Origin: Iris pallida
Lineage: Eukaryota; Streptophyta; Magnoliopsida; Asparagales; Iridaceae
DNA length: 64,000 nt
Assembly: GCA_029216955.1 (NCBI GenBank)
Contig: JANAVB010012085.1
Span: 1-64,000 of the forward strand
Direction: 5' to 3'
Shown here: piece by piece, positions 30,853-42,348 of the stretch
How positions within the stretch are numbered: the first letter of the stretch is position 1
Layout of the letters: each line of letters opens with the position of its first letter
Program-made: the position numbers and the translations under genes
The notes under the pieces: model-generated
Seen by the model: the letters and a program-made list of their open reading frames with translations, nothing else
What the model was told of the DNA's origin: nothing
The model's database searches: none

Positions 30853-33634
30853 CGTTTTTAGTGGTGGCCCATGCAGGTAGAGATTCGCATTAGTACGATT
30901 TCGTAGTAGCGCAACGACTTAGTTGTACTACTACGAGCCTGCTATAGGATATATAAATTAAGATGTTAGGATGAGAGGATACTCAATCACTGTTAGGATT
31001 CCTTGAGAGATTCCAGGGATGACCCTTGAGAATCTCATTTTGAATTCCGATTTAAACTCCTTTTCCTTGTTTTGATTCACCTTTTTCCTTGATTTGAATT
31101 TGATTTTGTGGATTCATTGCAGAACTTTTAATCTTAGTATTAGTTGATGATTTTGATAAAATTTTGTAGTTATTGATTTAGTTTTGTATTTAGATTAATA
31201 TTTTCAAATCCAAGGTACTCAATCACACTTAGGATTCTTTGAGAGATTTCTGGGACGACTCCTGAGAAACTTATTTTGAACTTCAATTGGAATTCTTTTT
31301 CCTCTTGTTTGGATTCACCTTCATTCCTTGCTATTGAATTTAAGCTTGATGGGTTCCTCTCGTTTGAACCGATGAGAAGGAACATATCTTCATTATTCTT
31401 TCTCGCCGTTGTTCCCTTGTATTCTTATTTACCTCTTATCTTAAACTCTGTCTCATTACATTAATTATCCATATCTTGTCGTCCCTACCAGATGTACTTC
31501 GAAACCCTTGAATCTTCGTATCTTTTACATGTGGAAGGCTAAGGAAGTGACGTAAATTATGTAGCTCAGAGAAGACGTAACTGGTTATTTTATGATGATC
31601 TAAAGGAAATCAAATGTGGAGTGTTCCATATGAAAACTTGAGATAGAAATATGGTAAAGGTCTCGAATAGAATAAAGAGATGTATACTGCCAATCTGGAA
31701 ACAATTACATTTAGAAATTTTTTGGGGTTATGAGATAGTTTATAGGTGTATTCAAAACTAATGAGGATATCAGAGGTCAACCTAGTTTTGAGAACTTAGA
31801 AAATCTTGGTTATTGATTCTGGGGAAAACTTTTACTCTGAGGCTATGTAGAAGGTTAGTAATGGAAAAGAGAAGTTAATTGTATTTAATAAGGATATTAA
31901 ATAAGATGTTGCGAGGAAATGACTAGGGATAGAGAGAACACAAAGTTATGAAAGTTTAGATATTGTTGTAAAATATTTGTAGGAGAATAATATTCAAGGG
32001 TGTATGTCGAAGAAAATACGGAAGTGATTTTATGATGGAAGATAAGTTTTGTAAGGCCTAGAGATTTAAATTAAATAATACGAGGAGAACAATTTGACCA
32101 AGTTCAAGGAATTCGTAAACGGGATTTAGAGGTTTTGGGTCAAATTTAAGACAAGGTGAAAGAACTTGGAAATTTAAATAAATGGTTAATGTTGATTCCT
32201 AAATGTGAGGGCTGTGCTTCAAGAGTGATGTTTGGAAATTGGGAATTGCCTATGGTAGTCATGGTAAGGGTTTAAGTAAAGGTTAAATTTTCATATGGAG
32301 ACTGGTGAGGTAAAGATATGATTGACAAGTTATGACCAGATGAACTTAAGAGTATCAGAAGCAGATGACTAACTCGATCTTCATTATTTTTGTGCATTAA
32401 TTACCACCTCTTGAACTCCCACTTTCTAATTGAGATCCTTGACGTTCCTTATCGTGACTTTGATATTCAGAATGTAATACTAGCTGTTACCCTCCAACAA
32501 ACCTTATATGCAAGACCTAGACGAGCTCACCTTCGTGTAGGTATATCATGTCCTACTAAAACCCGTCTTCTTGTACTCTATTTTCTTGATATAATTTTCT
32601 GGTCAACTGGCTAAACTATAACCTCTACCATTATACTAAATTTCTTCTTATTTCGATTTGAAATCCAGTCTTGACTCAATTCTTTCGACCCGACATGTGA
32701 TGGTGTTCTGCTTGTTTCCTTAGATGCTTAACCTTGTACCTTATCTGATTACTTGACCCGTTGGTTAAGAAATTTGGACTATGTAATTCCTTTCATCATT
32801 ACCACCCTTATATCTTGTGCTGCTAAATTAGCCTTAGTTTTGCAAGCTTATCTATTTTCGAGCTTGGTCATGACATATTTTATTGGGTAGCCACCCACTA
32901 ACATATTGTCTAATCAGAACCGGTACATGATGGTCTGATCAACCTATTGCACTTTGGTTCACTTTTTCATGTATCAATCTACGAGAATGGAGACATAGTT
33001 AAACTTGACCCTAGAGTCTCATTCGCGACAGCCTTGACAATTCTCCTTAAAATCTTTTCATCGCCTATGAACCTCGTATTCGTACTCAGTCGAATTAAAT
33101 TTAATCATGACCTGAATCTCCATCATTGGATGCTCGTGCTCATACTTTGATTTCATTGATTTCCTTTCTTTCCCAAATCTCGTTTTATCCCGAAATTGAT
33201 CAACTTAGATCGTGTCATGACAAAAATCTATTTGTGATTTGTTGTGCCTAAATTTTCAATTTTTGCCATTTTATGGAATAGTAACCTTTTAATAATTTCT
33301 TAGTTGCTTGTTAATGACCAATTTTTATATAGGATGGTAGACAGCCCTACAACCTTGATGATTGTTATTTCCTTACCTTCCCAATTAGGACACCCTAGAT
33401 TGTTTGTGTGTTGATACCATAGTACTGTTTTGACCTAGAATGATTAGTGTACCTAGGTGAGACTTCCAACTGCTATGGTATGCCCTGACCCTGTATATTA
33501 TTCCTTCAAATTGCATGATTTAGATAAAAAAATTTAGACCTTGATTGTTGGAAAATATGGACGTCACCCCATTAGTATCAGTTATTGATATATATAGGTT
33601 AGTCCTTGATGTGGAGATGTGTTTCTATAAACAT
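30853..33634 (+). other. Extra copy of A's left internal region, non-coding
   Basis: Copy of 10969-13741 with scattered substitutions and 1-3-base indels. No gene is seen. The recurrence of the same small frames (such as 32390-32614) reflects the duplication and is not evidence of coding. Confidence 0.75.
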
Positions 33635-33639
33635 GTAGC
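33635..33639. repeat. GTAGC carried along in copy 2
   Basis: GTAGC directly before the second B LTR. In a simple insertion the 3' LTR would be preceded by B's polypurine tract, so this third GTAGC shows that the segment was copied from the 5' side. Confidence 0.8.
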
Positions 33640-34542
33640 TGTAGAAGCATGGAATTTCACAACCAGAAAGACCATGCGCCAGACACCACATGCGCCAGGA
33701 CTCGCACAGAATACTTCACAGCAAAGTCAATAACCATAGACATTTGAAGAAGGACTTTTTATTTATATATAAAAGTCTATTATATGTCTAGAAAAGGTTG
33801 TACAAAGGAGAATTTCTACAAAGGAAAGATCCTAAGTCTACAGCCAGCGGCCACCATGCGCCTCCAGATAGGCGCAGCAGTCATCATGCGCTGCCAGTCA
33901 CCATGCGCTGCCAGTTAGGCGCAGCAGATGTCATGCGCCTCCAACCAGGCGCATCCCGTCATCTCTTCAGCAGCTCAGTTGTGTGCATCCCTTCAGCAGC
34001 CCAGTTATTCTTCCAACCAGGCTCACCTGGCCGAGCAGAGCCCAGTTATGTGCCACTCTTCCAACCAGGCTCGCCTGATAAATGCTTCGATACACAAAGC
34101 ATTTAACCCTCTGGCTGGAACCAAGGAAGAGAAGAGCACCGCAAAGCTGTGGCCAGGGGAGGCTTCAAAAGAGCCTCCAAAGGCCAAGGAAGACCGTGAT
34201 CGAAATCACGACGAAAGGCAGCTTTCAACACAATCAGAGCGGGCGACACCCACTTTGAAGGAAGAGAGAGCCTAGCACTGCCATTCCGATCTACGGCTCT
34301 TCCGGAACAACGGAGACGTGGCCCGAGCATCCCTATCTTTGGATGCAACAGGCACCTTCCGCCTGCCTCAGAAGCCCTCGACTCCGTCTTTTGGATGTAA
34401 CAGTCACCTTCAAGAGCATCAACGACGACATGGCGTCTCATCTTCACCCTCGGGAACACTTCGTCAACAGAATGCACCCGAAAACTTGAGTTCATATTAG
34501 AAAGACGTGAGGGAATGAGAGGCCAACCTTCTCTCCATGCCA

Positions 34543-34553
34543 CTATTTATAGG
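34543..34553 (-). promoter_or_regulatory. Antisense TATA box, second LTR copy
   Basis: CCTATAAATAG on the minus strand, conserved with 14650-14660. In the present arrangement it faces copied A sequence, 4.9 kb from the antisense gene. Confidence 0.35.
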
Positions 34554-35530
34554 CCGGGCAGATCAAACCCACGCGCCAAGTAGATGGCTCTCCGAGTTCC
34601 GAGCAATAAACTCATATTAAATGGATGAACTGGACGCCTCGACTTCAGCTAAACGGCTATTTAAAAGCACTCGAGAAGCGAAACAGCCGCATCATTAAAA
34701 TGGTGTCGGATGCGCCGGCTGGACAGCGCATCACACCCTTCAAACACCAAGCGCCTCCCATAAATGCGCCCTGTACTGAGCGCATCAAAGGGGATGTGCC
34801 CCATACGCCTAGTGGAACGTCAACCGACGCGCCCACTCAGCTGTCCATCGAATGTCACCAACATTAAATACTGAACTGACAGAGTTGGCAGCACGCCTTC
34901 CCAAGTCTGAACGGCTGACAGCTTTGCAGAAGACGAAGCGTCCACAACGTCAGCATCATCATGACTCTATCCCGACGGCTACTGCCACGTGGCCACTCGA
35001 CCATCCGCATGCGCCTCCGCGGCCATGCGCCCAAACCTGTATGCGCCTCGAAAGCCATGCGCCTCAGACCCTTTACTGATCCCTAAAGACAGAGAAGAGT
35101 CTCCAGTTGAAGCTTTGCATGCGCCTCAAAAGCCATGCCCCAGACTGATCTTGATCCTGAAGACGGAAGGAAAGTCGCTTGCATGCGCCTCAAAAGCCAT
35201 GCGCCCAGAACGGCTCGTGACTCCTAAAGGTCACGAGCCAAAATCTCATCATGCGCCCAATCCAAGGCGCATCCCACCAAATCATCCCCACCAAATCAGA
35301 GATCTCCGAGCCATGGGTCGATGACACGTGTCCTTTGACTCAACTCATCCAAGATCTCAGCAACAGAAAGATCTTCTCCTTTGCTACGTGCCGGCTCACA
35401 ACAGCAGTATGAAGAATTCAACCCGCGAGTAGGGCGCATCATCCATGCGCCTCCATCAGCAATCTTTACGTGGCGTCCCCACGCACCGGCGCATCCTACA
35501 TATGCGCGCATAAGCAGCCAACCTGTCCAG

Positions 35531-35540
35531 CTATAAATGG
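35531..35540 (+). promoter_or_regulatory. TATA box of B 3' LTR
   Basis: CTATAAATGG, equivalent to 15648. It could read out into A's right internal region. Confidence 0.55.
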
Positions 35541-35858
35541 AGGAATCATTCCCTTCTTACACACACAGACAAGGAGACATACATACGAACAATCCAGACA
35601 GAGATCATCAGAGAGGCAGATACAGACACTCAACGTCTTCCTCCTCTCAACCAGCTCCAGCACCCAGAGCAATCTACACCTTCAGAGAACCGATAACCGT
35701 CAGCCCGTCAACGGAGTCAACGCATTACCACTCGCTCCATTGGCACTTAGGACCCAGATTAAACAAAAGTGTACTCCTAGGACTACATCGAAGTCCTATA
35801 TTGTAACACTGTTCTGTTTGTATTAAGATTTGCAATCAAACGATTTTAATGGCAAACA

Positions 35859-35863
35859 GTAGC
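35859..35863. repeat. Target-site duplication GTAGC of B, right copy
   Basis: Directly follows the 3' LTR and equals 13742-13746. Confidence 0.88.
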
Positions 35864-36302
35864 TTATGAGATTTATGAGAGATTATAGTATCAGCCTTGA
35901 TAGGATGTACTAGTCTTTTGGTGAGTATAAATGTATTATGAGAGATAGGGGCCTATATGTCTTAGTAATGCATCGTTCCTATGGTAATAGAATGTATTAA
36001 TAGATGGTTAATAGGAAGATAATTGTTTGAGCATACCTATAGCCTATGATCAGTTCCTTTTCATCCTTAGTTAAGACCACTTTAAAATAGGTCCAGTCCC
36101 TTGGATATAGGTTCCAGTCCATATTTTATTGAAGTTTATTACCGCCGTACAGCAGAGCAGTGTTGGAGGTATTCCTAGATTGACATATTTAGATGTCCGT
36201 TTATTATTCCATTGTTAGGAAGTGTTACCTTAGATATTGGGTAGGTTAGAGGCTCTAGAAGGAGTACTATTGATCTTAAATTTCGAGGACGAAATTTTTC
36301 TA
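35864..36302 (+). other. Right internal region of A
   Basis: Non-coding. It ends with TTCGAGGACGAAATTTTTC (about 36281-36300), the typical end of the internal region of Del/Tekay elements. Confidence 0.65.
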
Positions 36303-36315
36303 AGGTGGGTAGAGT
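36303..36315 (+). other. Polypurine tract of A
   Basis: AAGGTGGGTAGAGT lies directly before the 3' LTR, the expected start of plus-strand synthesis. Confidence 0.7.
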
Positions 36316-39300
36316 TGTAGCACCCAGTTTTCTAAATGAGGGTAATTTCAAAATTTCGTGTTTATAATTATTTAATAATGATATTAATTCATGATAATTT
36401 TTGGTGATTTAAATTATTTTAAAATTATTTAAATCAATGACTTGTGGTTTTTACGTTTTGCTAGTAAAATCCTAGAGACTGTTTGACCTAGAGCCTAACC
36501 ATGTGATTATGATATTTAATGTTATTTCTGGCCTAAGGATATTTGCATTTGACCTCTTTGAATTATTTTGATATTATTTTATTATTTATGATATTGTTTT
36601 GGGATATTGAGTCGGGTTCGAATTTCATCTCAATCCGACTTGTAACGGGGACCCGGGGTAACTTAGTCTCTAGTTGGACCCATGCATTAGTTAGCCATAG
36701 CCCACATTTTAATTAGTCATGTTAGAAAGATGTCATAATCCTAATTATTAGGTTAACCATTTAGAGTTTTTATTTTGACCCTTTTACCCCCAAACCCTAA
36801 CCAAAATTATTTTAAACACTTGTAACTAAGGGAGGGGCAAACTTAATATTCAATGAGGGGGGGGGATAACTATTGTGGCCAGCCCTAATAGGACTCCCAT
36901 CTTATTTCCTTCTTTGAGAAGTCTTTTTCCCCAAGTGCTCTCAAGCTCTCCCAAGGAAGAAGCCTTTCTCCTTGGATTTTTCTCCTTTAGTTAATATTTC
37001 CTTCTTTTTATTTCTCCATTTTGCATTTAGGAAAGTTTAACCATAGAAATGACCCCCATTGTTGTGTCCCTATTTTGTGTCATCTTGTGTCCATTATGTG
37101 TCCTTTAGGGATTTCTATTGTATTATGTTGTGTCTTGTGTTCATGGAGAAAACCCCAAACTTGGACACACTTTATATTTAAAATATTGATTAAATAAATT
37201 AATTCATATTAAATCTTAGATTTGAATATATAGAGATGTGTTCTTGAGTACTTTACATTTCATTCATGTATCTCTTATAGATGTGTTCATGTTACATATA
37301 TGATTGTGTAAAATATTGTAATGAGAGTGTACCTATATATATGTAATAAATGGTTCATGATGATTATATAATCAAGTTTGTGAGTGTGGTTCCTCATATT
37401 ATTATTGTCATTATTGTTGTGGATAATTAGGATATATTGTGTATTCTTTGGCTCAAACTATCTAAATCCGTCATAATTTTTATCCACGTTTTTAATTTCA
37501 GCCCTAACTTAGAAATGTCATAACTTCTAGCTCAAAGCTTGGTTTAATCTTCCGTTTTTTTTAAAAGAAGCGTATTGAAGTTAGCTTTCCAAAAACATGT
37601 ATTAATAGGCCTAATTCTTTCTGTAACTTTCTGGAGAATTATTTGAGTGTCAGCTGTACGAAAGACAAACGCGTTCTCGGTGTTTTCGCGATTCCGGGAG
37701 TTTCCAGAAACGAAAATGCGATCCGTTTGAAGTTTCGGAAAGCTAACACATAGATCTATAACATACTTTAATCCTAGATTTTAATTCATGCTGAGATGGA
37801 ACAGTATTGATTATTAGTAGGAGTTACTATTCGGCATATGCATTTTGTGCACCCTTGTGTGTAATAATGTTCTATTTGATTTTAACCCATGTTAATATAT
37901 ATACATTATGTAATTAAATAGAGAATACAAGCATGAGTAAATGGTTAAATAAATGATGTATGAGGTGTAGGTATCCTATCTAATGTAAGCATGTATAAGT
38001 ATGGCTTGTAATGAATATGTAGGTTCCATAGTATGTAATGTATGGTGCATATAGTAGTGCAAGAGAAAATGAATGATGAATGAATGCAAGCATGATTGTA
38101 ATGTAATAATAGATGTAATGTATGCAATATACAAGTTAATGAGATGTAATGTTCTATGTTAACACAAATTTATATTACCTCATGTACCCCCTTACACTAT
38201 TGACACTATCACACTTGACACTTTGTTCACTTACACTTTGACACTCTTTGATATGTATACACTATGTATGCCCAATTAACCCTCATTTTCCCCTTTGCCA
38301 TGTTCACATACACACATAGCTCTTAAATAAGTATTTATGAATATAGTTAACTTAGCTATGTATGTATATTATATATATGTTAGCATTGTGTTGTAATATA
38401 TAAGTTTATATAACCATTTGAAATGCCATGATTATAGACCTAATGTTGAATACCAATATATGCATGTGTATATGTGTAGACATATATAGCTTAAAGTAAT
38501 AGATTACCTAGTGTATATCCAATGTGAATTCTTGCCTATTTGAGTATTGAATAATTGCATGCTATATAGAGTTGGGTGTATGTTGGCTTGTATAGCCTTG
38601 TATTGATGTGTGCTTGCTAGGATAGTCTTGGTTAGGCCTAGTAGGACTTGCTGGGTTAGGACATGACCTAGTTGACTAGTGCAGTTGACCAGAGTTGACC
38701 AAGGGTTGATTTGGCCTAGTTTGACCTAGATTCATGTAGAATGCATTGTAGTGCTTTATATTATCCTTCTGGACATGTTGTGACTTGTGCTGTTCTAATT
38801 AGGAGCCAGACACCTCCTCGGACAGTATCTTTACCTTGGACATTCAGATATCAGGCGAGTACATTCTCTGATCATTTTATATCTTGTTTAGGATTATATT
38901 TCCTGCTTTAGATTACTTTACATGATGCTGACACGTTGGAAACACGGATTAGTACTATATGGATCTTGTTGTGCGATGTTATCCCCTTAGCAGACATCGG
39001 GTATTCGTGTTCGTGTACTTATCGTGAGCATCGTGTACTCCTTGTATTCGTGACATTCGTGTACAAATCGTATGAAATCATGTATATTCATGTATTCACA
39101 TGATCTCGTGTGCGACTATACTTCGTGTGCAATAACATAACTTAGCTTGATCCTTGTGTATTGATTGGGGCGGGAGAGTAGAAGTGGTTATGTAATCAAT
39201 CCAGTAGATTACTCATGTACAACCTCTGTAGATTATCATGTACAATATTGTGCCGTTACATAAACCATCTTGTGCTGAATCACTAGTCACTGATAGTTCT

Positions 39301-39841
39301 CTATATATGTAGCTATTTACTTACAGTCTCTCTTTTTTATCATGTTATTTCTTCAGATCTGTATCTTACTCTCTAGCATGTTATATTTCCTAACCTTATG
39401 ATATTGTTGAGATGTACTGTACTCGCTCCTATCCTGATGGAACCGTTGATAAATTTACAGATAGTTTGGAGATTGCCTGCTAGCTAGAGGAGACACATAG
39501 AGGTTGTTTAGATAGTTATTTCAATTGTCTGGAGTGTATTACTTATGGATTACTGTATATGAGTTGGAGATTTGAGATATATTCTGGCTTTGTGTATATT
39601 AGACACTTAGATTTCTCTCTGTTGTACTCTTTTGGATTTTATGTTTTATCTATCCTTATCATGCTCTATCTAGATGTGATTGAGTCTGTACCTGCTATGT
39701 CATCCCCATTCGGGGAGTATAAACTGTTTAGCCTTATACTGTTAGGCATGAGACCAAGGACAGCGTTCTACCGCTGACACTACGGCGTAAGCTGGACGTA
39801 CCCACTTCTTGTGCCCTAAATCTAGGGTGCGGGTCGTAACA
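36316..39841 (+). repeat. 3' LTR of element A
   Basis: 3,526 bp, TGTAGCACCCAG to GGGTCGTAACA, followed by the AAAAG duplication. It has many small deletions relative to the 5' LTR in its last kilobase. Confidence 0.88.
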
Positions 39842-39846
39842 AAAAG
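39842..39846. repeat. Target-site duplication AAAAG of A, right copy
   Basis: Equals 7391-7395. Confidence 0.88.
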
Positions 39847-40803
39847 AAGCCATGCCATGCCATCATCATTTCAAGATTCTGAAGAAGCATGCACCTGCTA
39901 CAGTATTTCTGGAGTCTGTAATGAGTCTTAGGAATATTTGTAAACACAAAAAATGGATAGCAAAATCGAAAGCTAGGGTAGAAATTAGCCCAGGATCATT
40001 TTCGAATAAAAACCGGCATATCGACGGTATACCAGTCCATACCGACGGTATACCGATTTTGTTCACATAAAGTTTCTGTCTACAAAATCGGTATATCGAC
40101 GGCATACCGGTTCATACCGACGGCATACCGGTTTTAGTAACGTTAAATTCCAACGGTCGAAAATCCGAGCAATTAATGATCCCAACGGCTATATTTCTAG
40201 CCGTTGCATTCCAGACCGGTATACCGCCGGTATGCTGGTTCATACCGGCAGTATGCCGGTTCGTTGACTAAAAAGTTGTCTTGAGCTCTTTTCAATGCTT
40301 TGGTTATAAATAGCCTTGAACCCCTTTATTCAAGGTAGATGCTTTGAGCCTAAAAATTTCTAAACCACCAAAGCCTATCCACAAACAACTCTACAAAGCT
40401 TTCATTTGCCATCCACAAATTGTGTTAGAGTTATTAAGTTGAAAAATAAGATCTTCATATTGTATAAGAAGATCAAAACCTATTATGAAAGGTTGAAGTT
40501 TGAGAGTCTTCGTATCCAAACTCTCGGTTGAAGTCGGAGAGGCCTTCGGATTAAAGCTCTTGTGTAAGAAGTTGGCGAGTTCTTCGGATCCAAACTCGTG
40601 TGTAACTATTTACTCAAATAGTGGATTAAAGCCGGAGAGAGTTCCGGGACTGGAGTGCCTCTTGGGAGGATACCAGGATATTGTGTGTCAGTATTGTTAT
40701 TGCTTCTTCTCTTGCACTTATATTTTTAAATTGCCAATTAGCTTGTGCTAAGTGCTTGATTAGTTAGCTTGACCCTATTCACCCTCCCTCTAGGGTTCCT
40801 ACA
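39847..40803 (+). repeat. Solo LTR F, right part
   Basis: It continues F after A and ends CTCTAGGGTTCCTACA, directly followed by GTCTA. CTATTCACCCTCCCTCTAGGG near the end is typical of Copia LTR ends. A GTTATAAATAGCC TATA-like site at about 40304 fits an LTR promoter. Confidence 0.83.
40013..40262. repeat. Three palindrome-rich blocks in F
   Basis: Blocks at about 40013-40065, 40085-40137 and 40213-40262 share ACCGGTATACCGaCGGtATACCGG-like sequence. The core GGTATACC is self-complementary and each block can pair with itself or with its neighbours. Confidence 0.65.
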
Positions 40804-40808
40804 GTCTA
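40804..40808. repeat. Target-site duplication GTCTA of F, right copy
   Basis: Equals 6747-6751, and the Copia frame resumes here. Confidence 0.9.
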
Positions 40809-41440
40809 ATGTATGCTCAAGTATGTACGAGTTAGGATATTGCATACATATTCAGATGTTAGACAGATATTTTAAGCAAATATGTATGGATCATTGGATA
40901 GCAGCCAAACTACTTAAGTAATTAATAGAGAACAAAGAATTATATGCTCTTTGTAGGAGATCGGATAATTCTGGAGATCATAAGGTATTCCGACTCCGAT
41001 TTTGTTGGATGCTAACACAGCAGAAGATCCACATCAGGTTATGATGACTAATGGAGATATATTTGGATGAGTGTCAAACATGCACTCATAATTTCTTCCA
41101 CCATGGCAGCAAGGTTTATAACATGTTGTGGGACATCTATTCAGGAAATATGGTTGCAAAATTTTGTCACAAGGCTGCGCCTGCAGTACGGTGTTGAAAG
41201 ACCAAATAAATTATGGTGTGACAATAAATTAGCATTACTGTATTTCAATAACAACATAAACTTGTATAAGTCAAGGATATTGACATAAAGTTTCTAGTTG
41301 TGAAGAAAAGAATTCAGAATGGTTAAAATATCCATATAGCACATTAGAACAAACTCCATATTAGCGGATCCGCTCACAAAAGTATTATCATCCAGGATCT
41401 TTCATGAGCACACTGCTCATATGGGTGTTATCTTAATTAA
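40809..41440 (+). pseudogene. E pol remnant: end of RT and RNase H
   Basis: It continues the frame broken at 6751: Met-Tyr-Ala-Gln-Val at the junction, then RNase H pieces. Near 41090 Ser-Ser-Thr-Met-Ala-Ala resembles the Copia RNase H signature, Trp-Leu-Gln-Asn-Phe-Val follows, and near 41215 Trp-Cys-Asp-Asn-Lys-Leu-Ala-Leu. It ends near 41430 with the usual Asp-Pro-Leu-Thr-Lys region. An internal deletion and several stops are present. Confidence 0.72.
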
Positions 41441-41868
41441 GAATATGACAATACAGTAGGAGTTTATATTTTATGTATTTGGGTGCTATTTGGTTTTGGA
41501 CACATTTGTATTAAAGTATTTTAGATATTTATCTGGTCAGATATATGGAAAATTCAGTTCATTCTGTTTTTATTATGTTAAAGTATTTGATCTCACTAAA
41601 GTTAAGGAGGACCAGTTGGAAATAGATATGTATTGATCACATTGCATATAATTTTCATGCTACGCATCCATGATTGATCTATATCGTTTAGCTATATTGG
41701 TATATGTGACTATTGATGGTTTAGTTACGCTAAATGTGACGAATGCCGCTTTGATCCTATGTTGATATCGTTAATGGACGAGATTGTCCGGATATACCCT
41801 AAGGATTAAGATAGCAATTTATGAGCACACTAAGGTTAACACAATTATAAGGTTACATATGTGGCCCA
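41441..41868 (+). other. 3' untranslated region of E
   Basis: Non-coding, AT-rich. No structure was recognised. Confidence 0.5.
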
Positions 41869-41877
41869 GTGAAAGAT
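41869..41877 (+). other. Polypurine tract of E, mutated
   Basis: GTGAAAGAT directly before the 3' LTR, most likely from an original with a G-run, in the position required for plus-strand priming. Confidence 0.6.
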
Positions 41878-42348
41878 TGTTGGATTATTCAATAATATGG
41901 GGCCACACATATGAAATTAATTGTGTTGGGCTATCTAAATAATTAAGCCAAATTAAAGTGGTCTATTTGGAAATTGGCTTAAGGGTATAATTGTCATGGA
42001 ATTAATGTGTAGATACCGAAGATAATTCTAATTTGATAAGGGGCCAAATTAGAAATATCAAAACATAAAATATATGTATTCATTAGGGTTATGGTCTCCA
42101 ACTTATACGGCCACCAAAAGAGAGGTTTTCTCTTTTTCTCTTCTGCATCTCCGTCAACAGAAAGAGAGGGACAAAGGATTCGGATTCTTCTTTGTCATTA
42201 AGGGTCGTAGCAAGTTGGAAGATTGAACCACATAAAAGGTCGACCGCTTCAAGATCCATCAAGCATAGCAATGGATTCAGGTACGCTTCCGCAATTTAAT
42301 TTATGTTCTTCATCTCATGAATCGACAGAGTACAATAAATTTCTAACA
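41878..42348 (+). repeat. 3' LTR of element E
   Basis: 471 bp, the same length as the 5' LTR, with TG/CA ends. ATGGATTCAGGTACGC (gag start and splice donor) is intact here at about 42271. Confidence 0.9.

Larger units (their letters stand above)
13747..35858 (+). mobile_element. Element B: Tat-lineage Ty3/Gypsy retrotransposon with antisense PMD-like gene
   Basis: The LTRs 13747-15978 and 33640-35858 begin TGTAGAAGCATGG and end ATGGCAAACA. A primer site follows the 5' LTR, then gag-protease, RT, RNase H, archaeal-type RNase H and integrase in Tat order. A repeat array and a large antisense gene (29653 to 25252) come next. B's 3' internal end, including any polypurine tract, is missing: from 29736 the sequence switches to a second copy of A plus LTR. 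The two LTRs differ by roughly 2%. B entered A at GTAGC. Confidence 0.88.
29793..35858 (+). repeat. Direct-duplicated block, copy 2
   Basis: Colinear with 9919-15978. It lies between B's internal region and A's right internal part, where only B's polypurine tract and 3' LTR would be expected. The last section doubles as B's 3' LTR. Confidence 0.88.
33640..35858 (+). repeat. 3' LTR of element B
   Basis: 2,219 bp, TGTAGAAGC to GGCAAACA, followed exactly by GTAGC and A's internal sequence. It differs from the 5' LTR by about 2%, mostly transitions. Its left flank shows that it was at least partly copied from the 5' LTR. Confidence 0.88.
7396..39841 (+). mobile_element. Element A: large non-autonomous LTR retrotransposon carrying nested B
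   Basis: The LTRs 7396-10968 (3,573 bp) and 36316-39841 (3,526 bp) begin TGTAGCACCCAG and end in TGACA/TAACA, with an exact AAAAG duplication outside. Subtracting B and the duplicated block leaves an internal region of only about 3.2 kb without gag or pol. The 3' internal end (ATTTCGAGGACGAAATTT, then a purine tract) matches the tail of Del/Tekay chromoviruses, so A is best called a LARD-like derivative of that lineage. It was presumably mobilised in trans. Its LTRs are long for the lineage. Confidence 0.85.
2426..42348 (+). mobile_element. Element E: old Ty1/Copia retrotransposon, outermost level of the nest
   Basis: Two 471-bp LTRs (2426-2896 and 41878-42348) begin TGTTGG and end TTCTAACA. 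They differ at roughly 25 positions by hand count, about 5%, so this looks like the oldest datable insertion. The left flank TTTCT and right flank TTTTT agree at 4 of 5 bases. Between them are a mutated methionine-tRNA primer site, a gag remnant with a zinc knuckle, a protease, pre-integrase, reverse transcriptase and RNase H, all broken, and a purine tract before the 3' LTR. The integrase core is missing. Insertion F (with A and B inside it) splits the pol region at 6751/40804, and the reading frame continues across that break once the insertion and one duplication copy are removed. Confidence 0.88.

Noticed and set aside
29793..35858. Duplicated block as a pure assembly artefact
   Set aside because: Copies differ at about 1-2% of sites with small indels, and the left edge has a complex junction instead of a clean repeat boundary. 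It is not fully excluded without reads.
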